Source of the DNA: Taudactylus pleione
Taxonomy: Eukaryota > Chordata > Amphibia > Anura > Myobatrachidae
DNA length: 64,000 bases
Direction of reading: 5' to 3'
NCBI GenBank assembly: GCA_031769625.1
Contig: JAUIMM010000740.1
Location: 541,001 to 605,000 of the forward strand
The position numbers were made by a program, and so were the translations under genes. Position 1 is the first letter of the stretch, and every line of letters begins with the position of its first letter. This document shows, one piece after another, positions 38,205 to 52,100 of the stretch. A model generated the notes under the pieces. That model was not told where the DNA came from and searched no databases. It saw nothing but the letters and a program-made list of their open reading frames with translations.

Positions 38205-39655
38205 AACACAGAAAATAATTTTTTTTTGGGTTTGGACTGGAGTGTACTTTGTGGGTTACAGCACCCTTTAACGGTCAAGCCAGCCGGCCCTTTACTTATG
38301 ACACAGGCGCACGCTTGGCACTACTTTGCTGATGCACGTGCGGCTACTGCGCACACAATTCACAAACACAGAAAATAATTTTTTTTTGGTTTGGACTGGA
38401 GTGTACTTTCGGGGGTTACAGCACCCTTTAACGGTCAAGCCAGCCGGCCCTTTACTTATGACACAGGCGCACGCTTGGCACTACTTTGTTGATGCACGTG
38501 CGGCTACTGCGCACACAATTCACAAACACAGAAAATAATTTTTTTTTGGTTTGGACTGGAGTGTACTTTCGGGGGTTACAGCACCCTTTAACGGTCAAGC
38601 CAGCCGGCCCTTTACTTATGACACAGGCGCACGCTTGGCACTACTTTGTTGATGCACGTGCGGCTACTGCGCACACAATTCACAAACACAGAAAATAATT
38701 TTTTTTTGGTTTGGACTGGAGTGTACTTTGGGGGTTACAGCACCCTTTAACGGTCAAGCCAGCCGGCCCTTTACTTATGACACAGGCGCACGCTTGGCAC
38801 TACTTTGTTGATGCACGTGCGGCTACTGCGCACACAATTCACAAACACAGAAAATAATTTTTTTTTTGGTTTGGACTGGAGTGTACTTTCGGGGGTTACA
38901 GCACCCTTAACGGTCAAGCCAGCCGGCCCTTTACTTATGACACAGGCGCACGCTTGGCACTACTTTGTTGATGCACGTGCGGCTACTGCGCACACAATTC
39001 ACAAACACAGAAAATAATTTTTTTTGGGTTTGGACTGGAGTGTACTTTCGGGGGTTACAGCACCCTTAACGGTCAAGCCAGCCGGCCCTTTACTTATGAC
39101 ACAGGCGCACGCTTGGCACTACTTTGTTGATGCACGTGCGGCTACTGCGCACACAATTCACAAACACAGAAAATAATTTTTTTTTTGGTTTGGACTGGAG
39201 TGTACTTTCGGGGGTTACAGCACCCTTAACGGTCAAGCCAGCCGGCCCTTTACTTATGACACAGGTGCACGCTTGGCACTACTTTGTTGATGCACGTGCG
39301 GCTACTGCGCACACAATTCACAAACACAGAAAATAATTTTTTTTTGGTTTGGACTGGAGTGTACTTTCGGGGGTTACAGCACCCTTAACGGTCAAGCCAG
39401 CCGGCCCTTTACTTATGACACAGGCGCACGCTTGGCACTACTTTGTTGATGCACGTGCGGCTACTGCGCACACAATTCACAAACACAGAAAATAATTTTT
39501 TTTTGGTTTGGACTGGAGTGTACTTTCGGGGGTTACAGCACCCTTTAACGGTCAAGCCAGCCGGCCCTTTACTTATGACACAGGCGCACACTTGGCACTA
39601 CTTTATTGATGCACGTGCGGCTACTGCGCACACAATTCACAAACACAGAAAATAT
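38205..39655. repeat. 159-bp tandem repeat inside the hAT, about 9 copies
   Basis: A near-identical unit of 159-160 bp, containing AAAATAATTTTTTTTTGG, TTTGGACTGGAGTGTACTTT and GCACGCTTGGCACTACTTTG, is repeated nine times between the transposase start and the right end. Copies differ mainly in the length of the T-run and in CCCTTTAACGG versus CCCTTAACGG. The short open frames of about 70 codons in each unit are by-products of the repeat. Its position is that of the element's promoter and subterminal region. Confidence 0.97.
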
Positions 39656-39910
39656 ATTATTTTTTTAGCACTTGGGGGGAGCACCCCTGATGGACAGAGC
39701 ACCCCCTGGACAACACTACAGCACTCCTTTAGGACTGGGACACTGCACAGGACTTTGGAGTGGACACAGCCCCTATGGAGAACTGACTGCACAACACAGT
39801 CCAGCCAGCCCCTATGGACTTTGAAGTAGTGGACACAGCCCCTATTAACAACAGCAGCACAGCACAACACAGCCAGCCCCTATGGACTTTGAAGTAGTGG
39901 ACAACAGCAG

Positions 39911-39943
39911 CACTACACTACACTACACTACACTACACTACAC
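39911..39943. repeat. (CTACA)n microsatellite
   Basis: About six to seven CTACA pentamers lie in the C/A-rich leader near the right end of the hAT. Confidence 0.95.
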
Positions 39944-40141
39944 AGCCCTAACTCCCACCCTCCCTCTTCACTGTCCACAGCCGAGTGAGAAAATGGCGCC
40001 GACGCGGGTACCTTATATAGGATCCAAAACCCGCGAGACTCGGAAGGCGGGATGATGACGTTTTGCCTCGATTTCAGATCCGAGTCAGGCGGGAAAAGTC
40101 GAGCCTGACTCGGATCGGACTCGGATCGGGGGGGCTCGGGG

Positions 40142-40168
40142 GGGTTCGGATTTCAGAAATCCGAACCC
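40142..40168. repeat. Subterminal palindrome of the hAT right end
   Basis: GGGTTCGGATTTC and its exact complement GAAATCCGAACCC are separated by one A, 11 bp inside the terminal TAGGGGTG. Such subterminal palindromes are plausible transposase-binding or cruciform sites. The left end lacks an equivalent. Confidence 0.9.
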
Positions 40169-40179
40169 GCTCACCCCTA

Positions 40180-40187
40180 ATACACAC
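40180..40187. repeat. hAT target-site duplication, right copy
   Basis: ATACACAC directly follows the terminal CACCCCTA and matches 34413-34420 exactly. Confidence 0.96.
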
Positions 40188-43100
40188 CAGTGTTATACAA
40201 GCACAGGCACATGCACACCAGTGTTATACTATCACAGGCACATACCCACCAGTGTTATACAAGCACACGCACATACACACCAGTGTTATACAATCACAGG
40301 CACATACACACCAGTATTATACAATCACAGGCACATACACACCAGTGTTATACAAGCACAGGCACATACACACCTGTGTTATACAAGCACACACACATAC
40401 ACACCAGTCTTATACAAGCACATACACACCAGTGTTATACAAGCACAGGCACATACACACCAGTGTTATACAAGCACAAGCACATACACACCAGTCTTAT
40501 ACAAGCACACGCACATACACACCAGTCTTATACAAGCACAGGCACATACACACCAGTGTTATACAAGCACCTACACATAAACACCAGTGTTATACAAGCA
40601 CCTACACATACACACCAGTGTTATACATGCACATACACACCAGTGTTATACAAGCACCTACACATACACACCAGTGTTATACAAGCACCTACACATACAC
40701 ACCAGTGCTATACAAGCACCTACACATACACACCAGTGTTATACATGCACATACACACCAGTGTTATACAAGCACCTACACATACACACCAGTGTTATAC
40801 AAGCACCTACACATACACACCAGTGTTATACATGCACATACACACCAGTGTTATACATGCACCTACACATACACACCAGTGTTATACAAGCACAGGCACA
40901 TACACACCAGTGTTATACAAGCACAGGCACTTACACACCAGTGTTATACAAGCACAGGCACATACACACCAGTGTTATACTAACACAGGCACATACACAC
41001 CAGTGTTATACAAGCACACGCACATACACACCAGTGTTATACAAGCACCTGCACATACACACCAGTGTTATACAAGCACAGGCACATACACACCAGTGAT
41101 ATACAAGCACAGGCACATACACACCAGTGTTATACAAGTGCACGCACATACACACCAGTGTTTTACAAGCACCTGCACATACACACCAGTGTTATACAAG
41201 CACATGCACATACACACCAGTGTTATACAAGCACAGGCACATAAACACCAGTGTTATACAAGCACAGGCACTTACACACCAGTGTTATACAAGCGCACGC
41301 ACATACACACCAGTGTTTTACAAGCACCTGCACATACACACCAGTGTTATACAAGCACATGCACATACACACCAGTGTTATACAAGCACAGGCACATACA
41401 CACCAGTGTTATACAAGCACAGGCACATACACACCAGTGTTATACAAGCACCTGCACATACACACCAGTGTTATACAAGCACAGGCACATACACACCAGT
41501 GTAATACAAGCACATACACATACACACCAGTGTTATACAAGCACAGGCACATACACACCAGTGTTATACTAACACAGGCACATACACACCAGTGTTATAC
41601 AAGCACACGCACATACACACCAGTGTTATACAAGCACCTGCACATACACACCAGTGTTTTACAAGCACCTGCACATACACACCAGTGTTATACAAGCACA
41701 TGCACATACACACCAGTGTTATACAAGCACAGGCACATACACACCAGTGTTATACAAGCACAGGCACATACACACCAGTGTTATACAAGCACCTGCACAT
41801 ACACACCAGTGTTATACAATCACAGGCACATACACACCAGTGTTATACAATCACAGGCACATACACACCAGTGTTATACAAGCACAGGCACATACACACC
41901 AGTGTTATACTAACACAGGCACATACACACCAGTGTTATACAAGCACACGCACATACACACCAGTGTTATACAAGCACCTGCACATACACACCAGTGTTA
42001 TACAAGCACAGGCACATACACACCAGTGATATACAAGCACAGGCACATACACACCAGTGTTATACAAGTGCACGCACATACACACCAGTGTTTTACAAGC
42101 ACCTGCACATACACACCAGTGTTATACAAGCACATGCACATACACACCAGTGTTATACAAGCACAGGCACATACACACCAGTGTTATACAAGCACCTGCA
42201 CATACACACCAGTGTTATGCAATCACAGGCACATACACACCAGTGTTATACAGGCACATACACACCAGTGTTATACAGGCACATACACACCAGTGTTATA
42301 CAAGCACAGGCACATACACACCAGTGTTATACAAGCACAGGCACATACACACCAGTGTTATACAAGCACATGCACATACACACCAGTGTTATACAAGCAC
42401 AGGCACATACACACCAGTGTTATACAAGTACAGGCACATACACACCAGTGTTATACAAGCACCTACACATACACACCAGTGTTATACAAGCACCTACACA
42501 TACACACCAGTGTTATACAAGCACATACACATACACACCAGTGTTATACAAGCACATACACATACACACCAGTGTTATACAATCACAGGCACATACACAC
42601 CAGTGTTATACAAGCATCTACATATACACACCAGTGTTATACAAGCACCTGCACATACACACCAGTGTTATACAAGCACAGACACATACACACCAGTATT
42701 ATACAAGCACAGGCACATACACACCAGTGTTATACAAGCACAGGCACATACACACCAGTGTTATACAGTACAGGCACATACACACCAGTGTTATACAATC
42801 ACAGGCACATACACACCAGTGTTATACAAGCACAGACACATACACACCAGTGTTATACAAGCACAGGCACAAACACACCAGTGTTATACAAGCACAGGCA
42901 CATACACACCAGTGTTATACAGTACAGGCACATACACACCAGTGTTATACAAGCACCTGCACATACACAACAGTGTTATACAAGCACAGGCACAAACACA
43001 CCAGTGTTATACAAGCACAGGCACATACACACCAGTGTTATACAAGCGCACGCACATACACACCAGTGTTATACAAGCGCACGCACATACACACCAGTGT

Positions 43101-46100
43101 TATACAAGCACATGCACATACACACCAGTGTTAAACAAGCACAGGCACATACACACCAGTGTTACACAAGCACAGGCACATACACACCAGTGTTACACAA
43201 GCACCTGCACATACACACCAGTGTTATGCAATCAAAGGCACATACACACCAGTGTTATACAGGCACATACACACCAGTGTTATACAAGCACCTGCACATA
43301 CACACCATTGTTATACAAGCACCTACACATATACACCAGTGTTATACAAGCACCTGCACATACACACCAGTGTTATACCATCACAGGCTCATACACACCA
43401 GTGTTATATAAGTGCACACACATACACACCAGTGTTATACAAGCGCACGCACATACACACCAGTGTTATACAATCACAGGCACATACACACCAGTGTTAT
43501 ACAAGTGCACCTGCACATACACACCAGTGTTATACATGCACATACACACCAGTGTTATACAAGCACCTACACATACACACCAGTGTTATACATGCACCTA
43601 CACATACACACCAGTGTTATACAATCACAGGCACATACACACCAGTGTTATACAATCACAGGCACATACACACCAGTGTTATACAAGCACAGGCACATAC
43701 ACACCAGTGTTATACTAACACAGGCACATACACACCAGTGTTAAACAAGCACACGCACATACACACCAGTGTTATACAAGCACCTGCACATACACACCAG
43801 TGTTATACAAGCACAGGCACATACACACCAGTGTTATACAAGCGCACGCACATACACACCAGTGTTATACAAGCACATGCACATACACACCAGTGTTATA
43901 CAAGCACAGGCACATACACACCAGTGTTATACAAGCACAGGCACATACACACCAGTGTTATACAAGCACCTGCACATACACACCAGTGTTATACAAGCAC
44001 AGGCACATACACACCAGTGTTATACAAGCACAGGCACATAAACACCAGTGTTATACAAGCACAGGCACTTACACACCAGTGTTATACAAGCGCACGCACA
44101 TACACACCAGTGTTTTACAAGCACCTGCACATACACACCAGTGTTATACAAGCACATGCACATACACACCAGTGTTATACAAGCACAGGCACATACACAC
44201 CAGTGTTATACAAGCACAGGCACATACACACCAGTGTTATACAAGCACCTGCACATACACACCAGTGTTATACAATCACAGGCACATACACACCAGTGTT
44301 ATACAATCACAGGCACATACACACCAGTGTTATACAAGCACAGGCACATACACACCAGTGTTATACTAACACAGGCACATACACACCAGTGTTATACAAG
44401 CACACGCACATACACACCAGTGTTATACAAGCACCTGCACATACACACCAGTGTTATACAAGCACAGGCACATACACACCAGTGATATACAAGCACACGC
44501 ACATACACACCAGTGTTATACAAGCACCTGCACATACACACCAGTGTTATACAAGCACAGGCACATACACACCAGTGTTATACAAGTGCACGCACATACA
44601 CACCAGTGTTTTACAAGCACCTGCACATACACACCAGTGTTATACAAGCACATGCACATACACACCAGTGTTATACAAGCACAGGCACATACACACCAGT
44701 GTTATACAAGCACAGGCACATACACACCAGTGTTATACAAGCACATGCACATACACACCAGTGTTATACAAGCACAGGCACATACACACCAGTGTTATAC
44801 AAGCACAGGCACATACACACCAGTGTTATACAAGCACCTACACATACACACCAGTGTTATACAAGCACCTACACATACACACCAGTGTTATACAAGCACA
44901 TACACATACACACCAGTGTTATACAAGCACATACACATACACACCAGTGTTATACAATCACAGGCACATACACACCAGTGTTATACAAGCATCTACATAT
45001 ACACACCAGTGTTATACAAGCACCTGCACATACACACCAGTGTTATACAAGCACAGACACATACACACCAGTATTATACAAGCACAGGCACATACACACC
45101 AGTGTTATACAAGCACAGGCACATACACACCAGTGTTATACAGTACAGGCACATACACACCAGTGTTATACAATCACAGGCACATACACACCAGTGTTAT
45201 ACAAGCACAGACACATACACACCAGTGTTATACAAGCACAGGCACAAACACACCAGTGTTATACAAGCACAGGCACATACACACCAGTGTTATACAGTAC
45301 AGGCACATACACACCAGTGTTATACAAGCACCTGCACATACACAACAGTGTTATACAAGCACAGGCACATACACACCAGTGTTATACAAGCACAGGCACA
45401 TACACACCAGTGTTATACAAGCGCACGCACATACACACCAGTGTTATACAAGCGCACGCACATACACACCAGTGTTATACAAGCACAGGCACATACACAC
45501 CAGTGTTAAACAAGCACAGGCACATGCACACCAGTGTTATACAAGCACAGGCACATACACACCAGTGTTATGCAATCACAGGCACATACACACCAGTGTT
45601 ATACAGGCACATACACACCAGTGTTATACAAGCACAGGCACATACACACCAGTGTTAAACAAGCACAGGCACATACACACCAGTGTTATACAAGCACAGG
45701 CACATACACACCAGTGTTATGCAATCACAGGCACATACACACCAGTGTTATACAGGCACATACACACCAGTGTTATACAAGCACCTGCACATACACACCA
45801 TTGTTATACAAGCACCTACACATATACACCAGTGTTATACAAGCACCTGCACATACACACCAGTGTTATACCATCACAGGCTCATACACACCAGTGTTAT
45901 ATAAGTGCACACACATACACACCAGTGTTATACAAGCGCACGCACATACACACCAGTGTTATACAATCACAGGCACATACACACCAGTGTTATACAAGTG
46001 CACCTGCACATACACACCAGTGTTATACATGCACATACACACCAGTGTTATACAAGCACCTACACATACACACCAGTGTTATACATGCACCTACACATAC

Positions 46101-49100
46101 ACACCAGTGTTATACAATCACAGGCACATACACACCAGTGTTATACAATCACAGGCACATACACACCAGTGTTATACAAGCACAGGCACATACACACCAG
46201 TGTTATACTAACACAGGCACATACACACCAGTGTTATACAAGCACACGCACATACACACCAGTGTTATACAAGCACCTGCACATACACACCAGTGTTATA
46301 CAAGCACAGGCACATACACACCAGTGTTATACAAGCACAGGCACATAAACACCAGTGTTATACAAGCACAGGCACATACACACCAGTGTTATACAAGCGC
46401 ACGCACATACACACCAGTGTTATACAAGCACATGCACATACACACCAGTGTTATACAAGCACAGGCACATACACACCAGTGTTATACAAGCACAGGCACA
46501 TACACACCAGTGTTATACAAGCACAGGCACATACACACCAGTGTTATACAAGCACCTGCACATACACACCAGTGTTATACAAGCACAGGCACATACACAC
46601 CAGTGTTATACAGGCACATACACACCAGTGTTATACAAGCACCTGCACATACACACCATTGTTATACAAGCACCTACACATATACACCAGTGTTATACAA
46701 GCACATGCACATACACACCAGTGTTATACAAGCACAGGCACATACACACTAGTGTTATACAAGCACCTTCACATACACACCAGTGTTGCACAGGCACATA
46801 CACACCAGTGTTATACAAGCACAGACACATACACACCAGTGTTATACAAGCACCTACACATACACACCAGTGTTATACAAGCACCTACACATACACACCA
46901 GTGTTATACAATCACAGGCACATACACACCAGTGTTATACAAGCATCTACATATACACACCAGTGTTATACAAGCACCTGCACATACACACCAGTGTTAT
47001 ACAAGCACAGACACATACACACCAGTGTTATACAAGCACAGGCACATACACACCAGTGTTATACAAGCACAGGCACATACACACCAGTGTTATACAGTAC
47101 AGGCACATACACACCAGTCTTATACAAGCACAGGCACATACACACCAGTGTTATACAAGCACAGACACATACACACCAGTGTTATACAAGAACCTGCACA
47201 TGCACACCAGTGTTATACAATCACAGGCACATACACACCAGTGTTATACAAGCACAGGCACATACACACCAGTGTTATACAAGCACCTACACATATACAC
47301 CAGTGTTTTACAAGCACCTGCACATACACACCAGTGTTATACATGCACCTGCACATACACACCACTGTTATACAAGCACAGGCACATACACACCAGTGTT
47401 ATACAAGCACAGGCACATACACACCAGTGTTATACATGCATCTGCACATACACACCACTGTTATACAAGCACAGGCACATACACACCAGTGTTATACAAG
47501 CACAGGCACATACACACCAGTGTTATACAAGCACAGGCACATACACACCAGTGTTATACAAGCACAGGCACATACACACCAGTGTTATACATGCACATAC
47601 ACACCAGTGTTACACAAGCGCACGCACATACACACCAGTGTTATACAATCACAGGCACATACACACCAGTGTTATACAAGCACAGGCACATACACACCAC
47701 TGTTATACAAGCACAGGCACATACACACCAGTGTTATACAAGCACAGGCACATACACACCAGTGTTATACAAGCACAGGCACATACACACCAGTGTTATA
47801 CAAGCACAGGCACATACACACCAGTGTTATACAAGCACAGGCACATACACACCAGTGTTATACAAGCACCTGCACATACACACCAGTGTTATACAAGCAC
47901 AGGCACATACACACCAGTGTTATACAAGCACAGGCACATACACACCAGTGTTATACAAGCACCTGCACATACACACCAGTGTTATACAAGCACAGGCACA
48001 TACACACCAGTATTATACAAGCACAGGCACATACACACCAGTGTTATACAAGCACCTGCACATACACACCAGTGTTATACAAGCACCTGCACATACACAC
48101 CAGTGTTATACAAGCACCTGCACATACACACCAGTGTTATACAAGCACCGGCACATACACACCAGTCTTATACAAGCACACGCACATACACACCAGTCTT
48201 ATACAAGCACAGGCACATACACACCAGTGTTATACAAGCACCTACACATAAACACCAGTGTTATACAAGCACCTACACATACACACCAGTGTTATACATG
48301 CACATACACACCAGTGTTATACAAGCACCTACACATACACACCAGTGTTATACAAGCACCTACACATACACACCAGTGCTATACAAGCACCTACACATAC
48401 ACACCAGTGTTATACATGCACATACACACCAGTGTTATACAAGCACCTACACATACACACCAGTGTTATACAAGCACCTACACATACACACCAGTGTTAT
48501 ACATGCACATACACACCAGTGTTATACATGCACCTACACATACACATCAGTGTTATACAAGCACAGGCACATACACACCAGTGTTATACAAGCACAGGCA
48601 CATAAACACCAGTGTTATACAAGCACAGGCACTTACACACCAGTGTTATACAAGCGCACGCACATACACACCAGTGTTTTACAAGCACCTGCACATACAC
48701 ACCAGTGTTATACAAGCACATGCACATACACACCAGTGTTATACTAACACAGGCACATACACACCAGTGTTATACAAGCACACGCACATACACACCAGTG
48801 TTATACAAGCACCTGCACATACACACCAGTGTTATACAAGCACAGGCACATACACACCAGTGATATACAAGCACAGGCACATACACACCAGTGTTATACA
48901 AGTGCACGCACATACACACCAGTGTTTTACAAGCACCTGCACATACACACCAGTGTTATACAAGCACATGCACATACACACCAGTGTTATACAAGCACAG
49001 GCACATACACACCAGTGTTATACAAGCACAGGCACATACACACCAGTGTTATACAAGCACATGCACATACACACCAGTGTTATACAAGCACAGGCACATA

Positions 49101-52100
49101 CACACCAGTGTTATACAAGCACAGGCACATACACACCAGTGTTATACAAGCACCTACACATACACACCAGTGTTATACAAGCACCTACACATACACACCA
49201 GTGTAATACAAGCACATACACATACACACCAGTGTTATACAAGCACATACACATACACACCAGTGTTATACAATCACAGGCACATACACACCAGTGTTAT
49301 ACAAGCATCTACATATACACACCAGTGTTATACAAGCACCTGCACATACACACCAGTGTTATACAAGCACAGACACATACACACCAGTATTATACAAGCA
49401 CAGGCACATACACACCAGTGTTATACAAGCACAGGCACATACACACCAGTGTTATACAGTACAGGCACATACACACCAGTGTTATACAATCACAGGCACA
49501 TACACACCAGTGTTATACAAGCACAGACACATACACACCAGTGTTATACAAGCACAGGCACAAACACACCAGTGTTATACAAGCACAGGCACATACACAC
49601 CAGTGTTATACAGTACAGGCACATACACACCAGTGTTATACAAGCACCTGCACATACACAACAGTGTTATACAAGCACAGGCACATACACACCAGTGTTA
49701 TACAAGCACAGGCACATACACACCAGTGTTATACAAGCGCACGCACATACACACCAGTGTTATACAAGCGCACGCACATACACACCAGTGTTATACAAGC
49801 ACAGGCACATACACACCAGTGTTAAACAAGCACAGGCACATACACACCAGTGTTACACAAGCACAGGCACATACACACCAGTGTTACACAAGCACCTGCA
49901 CATACACACCAGTGTTATGCAATCACAGGCACATACACACCAGTGTTATACAGGCACATACACACCAGTGTTATACAAGCACCTGCACATACACTCCATT
50001 GTTATACAAGCACCTACACATATACACCAGTGTTATACAAGCACCTGCACATACACACCAGTGTTATACCATCACAGGCTCATACACACCAGTGTTATAT
50101 AAGTGCACACACATTCACACCAGTGTTATACAAGCGCACGCACATACACACCAGTGTTATACAATCACAGGCACATACACACCAGTGTTATACAAGTGCA
50201 CCTGCACATACACACCAGTGTTATACATGCACATACACACCAGTGTTATACAAGCACCTACACATACACACCAGTGTTATACATGCACCTACACATACAC
50301 ACCAGTGTTATACAATCACAGGCACATACACACCAGTGTTATACAATCACAGGCACATACACACCAGTGTTATACAAGCACAGGCACATACACACCAGTG
50401 TTATACTAACACAGGCACATACACACCAGTGTTATACAAGCACAGGCACATACACACCAGTGTTATACAAGCACACGCACATACACACCAGTGTTATACA
50501 AGCACAGGCACATACACACCAGTGTTATACAAGCACCTGCACATACACACCAGTGTTATACAAGCACAGGCACATACACACCAGTGTTATACAAGCACAG
50601 GCACATAAACACCAGTGATATACAAGCACAGGCACATACACACCAGTGTTATACAAGCGCACGCACATACACACCAGTGTTATACAAGCACATGCACATA
50701 CACACCAGTGTTATACAAGCACAGGCACATACACACCAGTGTTATACAAGCACAGGCACATACACACCAGTGTTATACAAGCACAGGCACATACACACCA
50801 GTGTTATACAAGCACCTGCACATACACACCAGTGTTATACAAGCACAGGCACATACACACCAGTGTTATACAAGCACATGCACATACACACCAGTGTTAT
50901 ACAAGCACAGGCACATACACACTAGTGTTATACAAGCACCTTCACATACACACCAGTGTTGCACAGGCACATACACACCAGTGTTATACAAGCACAGACA
51001 CATACACACCAGTGTTATACAAGCACCTACACATACACACCAGTGTTATACAAGCACCTACACATACACACCAGTGTTATACAATCACAGGCACATACAC
51101 ACCAGTGTTATACAAGCATCTACATATACACACCAGTGTTATACAAGCACCTGCACATACACACCAGTGTTATACAAGCACAGACACATACACACCAGTG
51201 TTATACAAGCACAGGCACATACACACCAGTGTTATACAAGCACAGGCACATACACACCAGTGTTATACAGTACAGGCACATACACACCAGTGTTATACAG
51301 TACAGGCACATACACACCAGTGTTATACAAGCACAGGCACATACACACCAGTGTTATACAGTACAGGCACATACACACCAGTGTTATACAAGCACAGACA
51401 CATACACACCAGTGTTATACAAGCACCTGCACATGCACACCAGTGTTATACAATCACAGGCACATACACACCAGTGTTATACAAGCACAGGCACATACAC
51501 ACCAGTGTTATACAAGCACCTACACATACACACCAGTGTTATACAAGCACCTGCACATACACACCAGTTTTATACAAGCACCTGCCCATACACACCAGTG
51601 TTATACAAGCACAGGCACATATACACCAGTGTTTTACAAGCACCTGCACATACACACCAGTGTTATACATGCACCTGCACATACACACCACTGTTATACA
51701 AGCACAGGCACATACACACCAGTGTTATACAAGCACAGGCACATACACTCCAGTGTTATACAAGCACAGGCACATACACACCAGTGTTATACAAGCACAG
51801 GCACATACACACCAGTGTTATACAAGCACAGGCACATACACACCAGTGTTATACATGCACATACACACCAGTGTTACACAAGCGCACGCACATACACACC
51901 AGTGTTATACAATCACAGGCACATACACACCAGTGTTATACAAGCACAGGCACATACACACCACTGTTATACAAGCACAGGCACATACACACCAGTGTTA
52001 TACAAGCACAGGCACATACACACCAGTGTTATACAAGCACAGGCACATGCACACCAGTGTTATACTATCACAGGCACATACACACCAGTGTTATACAAGC

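Larger units (their letters stand above)
34421..40179 (-). mobile_element. Complete 5.76-kb hAT DNA transposon inserted in the 31-bp array
   Basis: The ends are TAGGGGTGTGC on the left and the inverted form of TAGGGGTGAGC on the right, with perfect ATACACAC duplications outside. It encodes an Ac-type hAT transposase on the minus strand (35056-37731, with an upstream coding segment to 38169). The region between the coding start and the right end holds an array of about 159-bp repeats (38205-39655) and a C/A-rich leader. Removing the element and one duplication restores an in-phase 31-bp array. Both ends and the main frame are intact, so it looks comparatively young. The only apparent coding defect is at the segment junction near 37765. 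Confidence 0.96.

Noticed and set aside
38115..39829. Repeated plus-strand frames of about 70 codons in the hAT
   Set aside because: They are generated by the 159-bp tandem repeat and lie antisense to the transposase in its leader region.
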